8,588 nucleotides of DNA from Rickettsiales bacterium. GTDB taxonomy: Bacteria; Pseudomonadota; Alphaproteobacteria; Rickettsiales; UBA1997. Each line of letters starts with the position of its first letter. The stretch's first letter is position 1. A program made the position numbers and the translations under genes. The notes beneath the pieces were generated by a model. It did no database searches. It was given only the letters and a program-made list of their open reading frames with translations, and was not told the origin of the DNA. The stretch lies in NCBI GenBank assembly GCA_028040005.1, contig JAOFKK010000041.1, positions 1-8,588 of the forward strand, read 5' to 3'. Below are positions 1 through 5,088 of this stretch, piece after piece.

Positions 1-54
1 ATGATAGCAAATTGGTTGAGTGCTTATTTCCAATGTATGGATGGCATTGTCCAT
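1..54 (-). CDS. Possible 5' end of an unrecognised gene, cut by window edge
   Basis: An ATG on the minus strand at 54-52 opens 18 codons (MDNAIHTLEISTQPICYH) that run off the window. AAGGA lies 11 nt before the ATG and could act as a weak ribosome binding site. The frame is the same as that of the NTase-HEPN gene and is open from its TAG at 129-127 to the edge. I do not recognise the peptide. A competing reading is a plus-strand frame open from base 1 to a TAA at 70-72, which could be the tail of a convergent gene. Eighteen codons cannot settle which, if either, is real. Confidence 0.2.
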   Translation of the reverse strand, partial: MDNAIHTLEISTQPICYH

Positions 55-89
55 TTTTTCTACATTCCTTAAAGATAAATATAAAATCT

Positions 90-118
90 TAGAAATAGAA
101 ATATCATTTTTTATGATA
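90..118 (-). terminator. Possible weak terminator hairpin after the NTase-HEPN gene
   Basis: Read on the minus strand, TATCAT and ATGATA (118-113 and 107-102) form a 6-bp stem around an AAAAA loop. The stem begins 8 nt after the stop codon and is followed by an interrupted T-rich stretch, TTTCTATTTCT. The position fits a transcript end, but the stem is short and AT-rich and the T run is broken, so this is tentative. Confidence 0.3.
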
Positions 119-126
119 GGCCTGGG

Positions 127-1008
127 CTATTTTTTAAAAGAATTTATTTTATCTTCGCAAGTTTTTTGCGTAATTATTTTTAATTCCTTAACTTGTTCCA
201 TTAAATATTCTAATTGTTCTTGGTTTATTTGATAATCTTCTTCATATCTGGCGTCAATATAGGCTGAATTTAAAAGATTAAAACAATTAATCTCTTCTTT
301 TGTGGCTCTTGGAAAGATCTTTAAAAATTGATGATTTTGACTAGCGCAAAGTTTAATTAAAATGTCTAATTTATGGGTTTTTGGTTTATAATCAGTAAAA
401 ACCAATAAAATACATCCTAAAAAATGCTCTGTAGATTGGTGGAGATAAAATGCAGAATTATTATTACTTTGTCTTTCTAGGGCATTGTTAGCATCAATTA
501 AAAACTCATCACCATTTTTAAACCAAATATCAAAATGCTTCTGCATTACTGCTCTTTTTTCTAAATTGCTTAATTCTTTTGACTGTGCTAATTGATATTT
601 TTGATCTTCATCTTGATAAAGTAAAATACCTTCTTTTTTAATATCGCTAAAGAAAAAATGCCCTTCTTGCAATAATTTATTAACATTTTTTAAAGGTTCT
701 ATTATTATGCTTAAAGAATGTCTTTTATTAAGATTTTGTCTTTCTACCTCATTTTCAATAGCATTTTTTAAATTAATACTAGAATTATATTTTGAATTTT
801 TAAAAATAATTAGAATGTCAATATCACTAGAATAATTATAGCTAGTGCCATTTTTAACATAATTATCATAAACAAAATCACCTCTAGCAAAAGAACCAAA
901 TAAAATAACCGAAGCTAGTTTATTACCACCTTTATTAATGATGATATCCTTTATTTTTTCTATTATAGATTGATATTCTATTGATTTTTCTGGTAGGGAT
1001 ATTTGCAT
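127..1008 (-). CDS. MNT-type nucleotidyltransferase fused to a HEPN-like domain
   Basis: The 293-residue protein has two parts. Residues 1-135 form a minimal polymerase-beta-like nucleotidyltransferase: GSFARGD at 38-44 is the GS-x(2)-RGD motif, followed by the metal-binding pair D62/D64 in SSDIDILIIF and a candidate third acidic residue, E104. Residues about 150-280 look like a HEPN helical bundle: AFYLHQSTEHFLGCIL (186-201), PKTHKLDIL (209-217) and DARYEEDY (252-259). Separate MNT and HEPN proteins form toxin-antitoxin pairs in which the NTase AMPylates the HEPN RNase. Here they are one chain, and I find no RX4-6H RNase motif, so the HEPN part may instead bind substrate, as in fused antibiotic-type NTases. 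Target unknown. It is transcribed alone, and no second toxin or antitoxin gene is visible. The first ATG fits the domain start and lies just after a -10 box. Domain call fairly sure; function not. Confidence 0.8.
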   Translation of the reverse strand: MQISLPEKSIEYQSIIEKIKDIIINKGGNKLASVILFGSFARGDFVYDNYVKNGTSYNYSSDIDILIIFKNSKYNSSINLKNAIENEVERQNLNKRHSLSIIIEPLKNVNKLLQEGHFFFSDIKKEGILLYQDEDQKYQLAQSKELSNLEKRAVMQKHFDIWFKNGDEFLIDANNALERQSNNNSAFYLHQSTEHFLGCILLVFTDYKPKTHKLDILIKLCASQNHQFLKIFPRATKEEINCFNLLNSAYIDARYEEDYQINQEQLEYLMEQVKELKIITQKTCEDKINSFKK

Positions 1009-1019
1009 AAGTTAGTGAT

Positions 1020-1028
1020 ATTATACCA
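1020..1028 (-). promoter_or_regulatory. Extended -10 promoter for the NTase-HEPN gene
   Basis: The minus strand reads TGGTATAAT at 1028-1020, a perfect consensus -10 with the TGn extension. No good -35 lies 16-18 nt upstream, which is usual for extended -10 promoters. Only 11 nt separate the box from the ATG at 1008, so transcription would start about 5 nt before the start codon, leaving no room for a Shine-Dalgarno sequence. The rest of 1029-1105, between this box and the tRNA, holds only an imperfect AT-rich inverted repeat. Confidence 0.5.
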
Positions 1029-1105
1029 AAATTTATAAACCCTTAAAGGAAATGTTATGAATCTAAAATTTTTGATATTTTAATTTATAACACAGCCTTA
1101 AAATA

Positions 1106-1182
1106 TGGTGGGTGATAGAAGATTCGAACTTCCGACCTTTACGATGTCAACGTAACGCTCTAACCAACTGAGCTAATCACCC
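1106..1182 (-). tRNA. tRNA-Val, anticodon GAC
   Basis: A complete 77-nt cloverleaf can be folded by hand. The acceptor stem is GGGTGAT/ATCACCC, the D stem GCTC/GAGC with loop AGTTGGTTA, and the anticodon stem TTACG/CGTAA with loop TTGACAT. The variable loop is AGGTC, and the T stem GGAAG/CTTCT (one G-T pair) closes the loop TTCGAAT. The anticodon GAC reads valine codons GUC and GUU. The discriminator base is A and the 3' CCA is encoded (1108-1106). The gene starts 6 nt after the dapD stop on the same strand, so it may come from read-through of that operon, from the promoter overlapping the end of dapD, or both. Confidence 0.96.
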
Positions 1183-1187
1183 TTTTG

Positions 1188-1214
1188 ATTATATAGCTAT
1201 TGATTGACTGACAA
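1188..1214 (-). promoter_or_regulatory. Predicted tRNA-Val promoter overlapping the dapD stop
   Basis: On the minus strand TTGTCA (1214-1209; five of six consensus bases) is followed after 15 nt by a perfect TATAAT (1193-1188). The -10 hexamer contains the dapD stop codon TAA (1191-1189). Five bases (CAAAA) then separate the -10 from the first base of the mature tRNA at 1182, so initiation would fall at or within about 2 nt of the tRNA 5' end. The 15-nt spacer is shorter than the optimal 17. Confidence 0.5.
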
Positions 1215-2037
1215 TTTCCTCCCTCAATAATTCATTAATTGAAGTTTTTGATCTGGTTCTTTCGTCAACTCTTTTAACAATAATTGCAGCATATAAATTT
1301 GGATCACCAGCATTTTTTGCAGGAATAGTGCCAGGAACAACAACGCTATAGGCCGGAACTTTGCCTGTATAAACTTGCCCCGTTGCTCTATCGATAATTT
1401 TAGTTGAAGCGCCAATATAAACACCCATTGAAAGCACAGACCCTTCTTCAATAACAACACCTTCCGCAACTTCTGACCTTGCGCCAATAAAGCAATTATC
1501 TTCAATAATTACCGGATTTGCTTGCAAAGGTTCTAAAACGCCACCAATTCCAGCGCCACCAGAAATATGGCAATTTTTACCGATTTGAGCGCAAGATCCA
1601 ACAGTAGCCCAAGTGTCAACCATGGTACCCTCATCAACATAGGCGCCAATATTAACAAAAGAAGGCATTAAAACTACATTTTTAGCAATATAGGCTGAAT
1701 GTCTAACAACAGCACCTGGAACAGCTCTAAAGCCGGCTGATTTAAAATCTTCTTCTGACCAATTGGCAAATTTTAAATTAACCTTATCATAATAATTTAA
1801 ACCATTACTACATTTACTAACAAAATTATCATTAAGACGAAAAGAGAGTAAAATTGCTTTTTTTAACCAATCATTAACAATCCAAGATCCATCTTTTTTT
1901 TCACAAATTCTAGCTTGACCAGAATCAAGTAAATTAAGAGCTTCTAAAACAGAATTCTTAACCTCACCTGTGGTTTTAGAGTTAATTTCGGCTCTATTTT
2001 CAAAAGCTTTTTCAATAATATTTTGTAAATTTGTCAT
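1189..2037 (-). CDS. dapD: 2,3,4,5-tetrahydropyridine-2,6-dicarboxylate N-succinyltransferase
   Basis: DapD transfers succinyl from succinyl-CoA to tetrahydrodipicolinate in the cytoplasm, a committed step of the succinylase route to meso-diaminopimelate (peptidoglycan) and lysine. The 282 residues match the usual length. Residues 1-100 form the helical N-terminal domain. Residues about 105-235 form a left-handed beta-helix of hexapeptide repeats, including GAYVDEGTMVDTWATVGSCA (131-150) and GARSEVAEGVVIEEGSVL (185-202). The C-terminal block has VDERTRSKTSINELL. D141 and E189 fall where the E. coli enzyme has its catalytic acidic residues. The ATG at 2037 gives a standard N-terminus. It is the last protein gene of the fbaB-to-dapD run, 39 nt after purS, and its 3' end also carries the predicted tRNA-Val promoter. 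No other dap gene is present in the window. Confidence 0.97.
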   Translation of the reverse strand: MTNLQNIIEKAFENRAEINSKTTGEVKNSVLEALNLLDSGQARICEKKDGSWIVNDWLKKAILLSFRLNDNFVSKCSNGLNYYDKVNLKFANWSEEDFKSAGFRAVPGAVVRHSAYIAKNVVLMPSFVNIGAYVDEGTMVDTWATVGSCAQIGKNCHISGGAGIGGVLEPLQANPVIIEDNCFIGARSEVAEGVVIEEGSVLSMGVYIGASTKIIDRATGQVYTGKVPAYSVVVPGTIPAKNAGDPNLYAAIIVKRVDERTRSKTSINELLREEIVSQSIAI

Positions 2038-2076
2038 GATTTTAATATAAAATAATTTAAATATTCTTATAGAGAT

Positions 2077-2316
2077 TTATAAAATTTCGTAATCTTCTAT
2101 CACTTGGTTAACAAGCATTTTATTGCAAATTTCTTGTACTGTTTGATTGATTCTCTCTGGATCAGTTTCATTAATGTTCATTTCAATTAATTTACCTTTA
2201 CGAACCTCGGAAATTTGATCAAAACCTAAATTATGATTTAAAGAATTTTCAATAGTTTTACCTTCAATATCTAAAACACCTTCTTTTAATTTTACGTGAA
2301 TTTTAACTTTTTTCAT
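2077..2316 (-). CDS. purS: Phosphoribosylformylglycinamidine synthase subunit PurS
   Basis: PurS is the small structural subunit of the three-part FGAM synthase (PurS-PurQ-PurL). It docks the glutaminase PurQ to PurL for the fourth step of de novo purine synthesis. The 79-residue protein has the family signatures in order: KIHVKLKEGVLDIEGKTIENSL (4-25, spanning the usual VLDPQGKAV region), LGFDQISEVRKGKLIEMNI (30-48) and a C-terminal CNKMLVNQVIEDYEI. The length is normal. The ATG at 2316 lies inside the end of kdsB, a 14-nt overlap that suggests coupled translation. purS usually sits beside purC, purQ or purL; here it is between kdsB and dapD with no other purine gene. It implies that purL and purQ exist elsewhere in the genome. 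Confidence 0.93.
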   Translation of the reverse strand: MKKVKIHVKLKEGVLDIEGKTIENSLNHNLGFDQISEVRKGKLIEMNINETDPERINQTVQEICNKMLVNQVIEDYEIL

Positions 2317-3046
2317 TATTTTTTAAATATTCTGTTGCTTTTTGCAGATCAGATTTTGTATCAATCGAAATCGGCTTAGAATCAGCAATCGCAACACCAA
2401 TTGTCATGTTATTTTCAAGAGCCCTAAGCTGCTCTAATTTTTCTAATTTTTCAAGATTAGAAACTTCTAATTGTACGAATTTTTCTAAAGCAGATCTTTT
2501 ATAAACATAAATACCAATATGTTCATAAAAATTACCATCCTTATTATGAGGAATTGCACTTCTTGAAAAATAAAGCGCCTTTCCACCATCTTTAGATAAA
2601 TTAGCAATCGCAACCTTAACAATATTTGGATCATTAATGTCATTTTCATTATCAATCTTAACCGCAATTGTTGCTATGTCAAATGAAGAATTTGCTATGA
2701 GATTGGCTGTTTTTTCAATAATCTCTGGGTCAATTATAGGTAAATCACCTTGTAGATTAACAATAAAGTCAAAATCATCTCTATTAGGAATCTTTTGTAA
2801 TGCTTGGTAAATTCTGTCAGTACCGGAAGGTAAGTCAGGATCAGTCAAAATTGCTTTACCACCAATATTTTCAATTAAATTTTTAACTTCATCACTATCG
2901 CAAGCAACATAACTTTGTCCTAAATTAGCTTTACAAGATTGTTCATAAACTCTTTGAATCATCTTTTTACCACAAATATCAGCCAAAGGTTTATTTGGTA
3001 ATCTTGTAGATGCTAATCTTGCTGGAATAATAGTTAAAAATCGCAA
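2303..3046 (-). CDS. kdsB: 3-deoxy-manno-octulosonate cytidylyltransferase (CMP-Kdo synthetase)
   Basis: KdsB activates Kdo with CTP to give CMP-Kdo, the donor for the first inner-core sugars of lipopolysaccharide, so the organism probably makes LPS. The 247 residues are full length. The N-terminal nucleotide-binding motif is IIPARLASTRLPNKPL (6-21), followed by SGTDRI (74-79), NLQGDLPIIDP (97-107), YFSRSAIP (159-166), HIGIYVYK (176-183), EQLRAL (205-210) and IDTKSDLQKA (228-237). GDLP in place of the more common GDEP is typical of alphaproteobacterial KdsB. No ATG fits the N-terminus: the frame opens after an in-frame TAA at 3061-3059 that is also the ybaB stop, and the first plausible start is TTG at 3046, giving MRFLTIIPAR. 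The gene starts 12 nt after ybaB and overlaps purS by 14 nt. Confidence 0.95.
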   Translation of the reverse strand: MRFLTIIPARLASTRLPNKPLADICGKKMIQRVYEQSCKANLGQSYVACDSDEVKNLIENIGGKAILTDPDLPSGTDRIYQALQKIPNRDDFDFIVNLQGDLPIIDPEIIEKTANLIANSSFDIATIAVKIDNENDINDPNIVKVAIANLSKDGGKALYFSRSAIPHNKDGNFYEHIGIYVYKRSALEKFVQLEVSNLEKLEKLEQLRALENNMTIGVAIADSKPISIDTKSDLQKATEYLKNNEKS

Positions 3047-3058
3047 TCTTAATATTAA

Positions 3059-3373
3059 TTATAATTTAAAACCTTCAGGCAAATTCATGCCACCAGTTAA
3101 TGCGCCCATAGAATCAGCAGATGAGTCATCAGCTTTTTTCTTAGCATCATTAATTGCTGCAACTATTAAATCTTCTAAAATATCTTTTTCATCAGATTTT
3201 AATAATGTTGCATCAATATCGATTTTTTTTACTAAACCAGAACCATTAACAGCACTCTTAACAAGACCTCCGCCAGAACTACCTTCAAACTCAGTATTTG
3301 CTAATTTTTCTTGCGCCTCTTGCATTTTTTTTTGCATTTCTTGTGCTTGACGCATTAAAGCTTTCATATCCAT
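3059..3373 (-). CDS. ybaB: YbaB/EbfC family nucleoid-associated protein
   Basis: This small DNA-binding protein forms tweezer-like dimers. The family binds DNA, affects nucleoid organisation and expression, and is often linked with recombination genes. The 104-residue protein has a charged N-terminal helix rich in Q, E and K (3-27, coiled-coil-like), the central SSGGGLVKSAVNGSGLVKKI block (32-51), the LEDLIVAAINDAKKKA helix (66-81) and the C-terminal LTGGMNLPEGFKL typical of alphaproteobacteria. Translation may start at Met1 (ATG at 3373) or Met3 (3367); both fit the family. It lies 22 nt after fbaB and 12 nt before kdsB. The usual neighbours, dnaX upstream and recR downstream, are missing, so the gene has been moved out of its common ancestral context. 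Confidence 0.95.
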   Translation of the reverse strand: MDMKALMRQAQEMQKKMQEAQEKLANTEFEGSSGGGLVKSAVNGSGLVKKIDIDATLLKSDEKDILEDLIVAAINDAKKKADDSSADSMGALTGGMNLPEGFKL

Positions 3374-3395
3374 AATCTTTTTATTTAATTAATTA

Positions 3396-4322
3396 TTATT
3401 TACCCTTATAAATATTTATAATATTATCTAACAAAGATAGAGTCTCTTTTCTTGGTCTTTGGAAGACATTTCTACCAATGATAGAACCATGAGCTCCACC
3501 TTGATAAATAGCTCTAATTTCATCATAAAGTGCTTTTTCACCTTTTGATCCACCGCCAGAAAATATTACAATTCTTCTGCCATTAAAGCTAGATTGCATA
3601 ATGTGAGAAATCCTCTTAGATAATGTATCAACAGGAATTTGAACCTGATCATAAACCTTAATTGCATCTAAATTTTCTAAAGCTGCCGTTGGTGGCTTAA
3701 CTTTAATAATATGAGCACCAAGAAGAGCAGCCATATGAGCCGCATAAGCACAAATATCAACTGCAGTTTCACCAATTTTAGAAATTTGACCACCCCTTGG
3801 ATATGACCAAATAACAACAGCTAAACCATGCTCTTTTGCTTCTTCTGCAATTTCTTTAACTTCTTCAAACATTTCAATTGAAGCATCACTACCCGGATAA
3901 ATAGTAAAACCAATCGCGCTACAACCCAAACGAACAGCTTCAGCAACTGAACCAGTAATTGCTTGATAAGGTGCAGTACCACCATTAAATAAAGAATTTG
4001 AGCTATTAACCTTCAAGATTGTTGGAATTTGACCGGCAAATGTATCAGCCCCAGCTTCAATCATTCCTAATGGTGCAGCATAAGCGTTCAGGCCAGCATC
4101 AATAGCTAATTGAAAATGATAATGCGGATCATAAGCATCGGGATTAACAGCAAAAGATCTTGCAGGACCATGTTCAAAACCCTGATCAACTGGCAAAATA
4201 ACCAATTTACCCGTTCCTCCTAATTTACCGTGGGATAAAATTCTAGCTAAATTTGCTTTTGTACCAGGACAGTCACTTTCATAATAAGAAAGTATTTTTT
4301 TAACTTTATTTGAAATTTTCAT
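3396..4322 (-). CDS. fbaB: Class I fructose-bisphosphate aldolase (FbaB/DhnA type)
   Basis: This enzyme cleaves or forms fructose 1,6-bisphosphate from glyceraldehyde 3-phosphate and dihydroxyacetone phosphate through a Schiff base, without a metal. The 308-residue TIM barrel belongs to the DeoC/LacD-like prokaryotic class I family. LPVDQGFEHGP (43-53) holds the conserved Asp46. The Schiff-base lysine is in AHIIKVKPPT (203-212), K207 or K209. WSYPRGG (172-178) is a conserved active-site loop. Phosphate contacts fit SGGGSKG (255-261) and GRNVFQRP (283-290). In organisms with limited sugar uptake this aldolase often serves gluconeogenesis, making hexose phosphates for cell-wall and LPS precursors, which agrees with kdsB and dapD nearby; that link is inference. 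It is the first gene of the minus-strand run, read from the divergent spacer, with no clear Shine-Dalgarno sequence. Confidence 0.95.
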   Translation of the reverse strand: MKISNKVKKILSYYESDCPGTKANLARILSHGKLGGTGKLVILPVDQGFEHGPARSFAVNPDAYDPHYHFQLAIDAGLNAYAAPLGMIEAGADTFAGQIPTILKVNSSNSLFNGGTAPYQAITGSVAEAVRLGCSAIGFTIYPGSDASIEMFEEVKEIAEEAKEHGLAVVIWSYPRGGQISKIGETAVDICAYAAHMAALLGAHIIKVKPPTAALENLDAIKVYDQVQIPVDTLSKRISHIMQSSFNGRRIVIFSGGGSKGEKALYDEIRAIYQGGAHGSIIGRNVFQRPRKETLSLLDNIINIYKGK

Positions 4323-4354
4323 TTTAATATATGATATTTAAAAAATTATTTATT

Positions 4355-4383
4355 TTGCAAAAATTAAAAGAATTTTTTATAAA
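4355..4383 (+). promoter_or_regulatory. Predicted promoter of the rsmG-dprA-terC-hscA operon
   Basis: The plus strand reads TTGCAA (4355-4360), exactly 17 nt, then TATAAA (4378-4383). Expected initiation is near 4390, giving a leader of about 26 A-rich bases before the rsmG ATG at 4416 and no recognisable Shine-Dalgarno sequence. It is the best-spaced promoter in the spacer. Its -10 lies in the 12-bp palindrome at 4374-4385. Confidence 0.5.
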
Positions 4384-4403
4384 AATAAACAAAAAATTAA
4401 CAA
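4376..4403 (-). promoter_or_regulatory. Predicted promoter of the fbaB-to-dapD operon
   Basis: The minus strand reads TTGTTA (4403-4398), a 16-nt spacer, then TATAAA (4381-4376). Expected initiation is near 4369, leaving a leader of about 47 nt before the fbaB ATG. The -10 box is nearly superimposed on that of the opposing rsmG promoter. The spacer is so AT-rich that chance matches are likely; location and spacing are the main support. Confidence 0.4.
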
Positions 4404-4415
4404 AAACATAAAAAA

Positions 4416-5033
4416 ATGCAAAAAAATGAAGTAATTGAGCAAATTTCACAATTTCACAAAATAACCACACAACAAATTAATAATTTAGAAAAATTTACTG
4501 ATTTGGTAATTAATCATAATCAAAGAATGAATCTTATCGGTCAATCAACTATTAATGATATTTGGACAAGACACATCCTTGATTCGGCACAATTGCTACA
4601 ATTTATTGATGATAAAAATCTTCTAACGGCAGATATTGGTTCGGGAGCTGGCTTTCCTGGAATAATATTGTCAATTTTAGGTATAAAAAATATCTATCTT
4701 ATTGAAAAATCACCAAAAAAATGTCAATTTTTAAATAAAGCTAAAAAAATATCACCCAATAATATTACAATATTGGAAGAAAATATCACCTCAATTAACA
4801 ATATTAAATTTGACTTAATAACTTCACGGGCCTTTGCACCACTTGATAAATTACTAAAATTATCAAATAATTTAGTAAAATCAAAAAGTAAATACTTGCT
4901 TTTAAAAGGAAAGAGATTAGAAATTGAAATTAAGGATGCTAAAAAAGAACTATTAAATTATAAATATAATATTTTTAGTAGCAAAACTTCTAGCGAAGGA
5001 AGAATTATTGAATTATACCACAAGTCATCTTAA
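4416..5033 (+). CDS. rsmG: 16S rRNA (guanine(527)-N7)-methyltransferase RsmG
   Basis: RsmG (GidB) uses S-adenosylmethionine to methylate N7 of G527 in the 530 loop of 16S rRNA; loss in other bacteria gives low-level streptomycin resistance. The 205 residues are full length. After a helical N-terminus, RMNLIGQSTINDIWTRHILDS (37-57) is the family signature. ADIGSGAGFPGIILS (72-86) is the SAM-binding loop, followed by IEKSPKKCQFL (96-106) with the ribose-contacting acidic residue E97. SRAFAPLDKL (137-146) and YLLLKGK (160-166) follow. In many alphaproteobacteria rsmG sits between mnmG (gidA) and parA-parB. Here it is the first gene of a different operon, 55 nt before dprA and divergent from fbaB. 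The ATG lies in a run of A, and the N-terminus (MQKNEVIEQI) is very Lys/Asn/Gln rich, in line with base composition. Confidence 0.96.
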   Translation: MQKNEVIEQISQFHKITTQQINNLEKFTDLVINHNQRMNLIGQSTINDIWTRHILDSAQLLQFIDDKNLLTADIGSGAGFPGIILSILGIKNIYLIEKSPKKCQFLNKAKKISPNNITILEENITSINNIKFDLITSRAFAPLDKLLKLSNNLVKSKSKYLLLKGKRLEIEIKDAKKELLNYKYNIFSSKTSSEGRIIELYHKSS

Positions 5034-5051
5034 AATAAGCGATATAGCAAA

Positions 5052-5079
5052 TTTTTAGATAAAAATATTATCCTAAAAA
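5052..5079 (+). other. AT-rich hairpin between rsmG and dprA
   Basis: TTTTTAG (5052-5058) pairs with CTAAAAA (5073-5079), and ATAA (5059-5062) with TTAT (5068-5071). This gives an 11-bp stem with one bulged C (5072) and an AAATA loop. It fills half of the 55-nt gap and ends 9 nt before the dprA ATG. The pairing T tract is on the 5' arm on the plus strand, so it is not a normal plus-strand terminator. It might affect dprA translation or mRNA stability, or be chance in AT-rich DNA. Confidence 0.4.
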
Positions 5080-5088
5080 CAGCAATCA

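Noticed and set aside
20..232. 70-codon plus-strand frame over the end of the NTase-HEPN gene
   Set aside because: Mostly antisense to a recognised coding region, with a low-complexity Ile/Phe/Ser-rich product and no family match.
1055..1090. Imperfect AT-rich inverted repeat downstream of tRNA-Val as a terminator
   Set aside because: The arms (TTAT-AAT... and ...ATT-ATAA) pair only with mismatches and a bulge, have almost no G-C pairs and no clear T tract; likely chance in AT-rich spacer.
1224..1505. 93-codon minus-strand frame inside dapD
   Set aside because: Shifted-frame shadow of the hexapeptide-repeat region of dapD; dapD itself is complete and well recognised.
3087..3350. 87-codon open frame on the plus strand, antisense to ybaB
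   Set aside because: It lies entirely opposite a clear YbaB gene, and its Ser/Ala/Phe-rich product mirrors the codons of the Lys/Glu/Ala-rich sense strand. No family resemblance.
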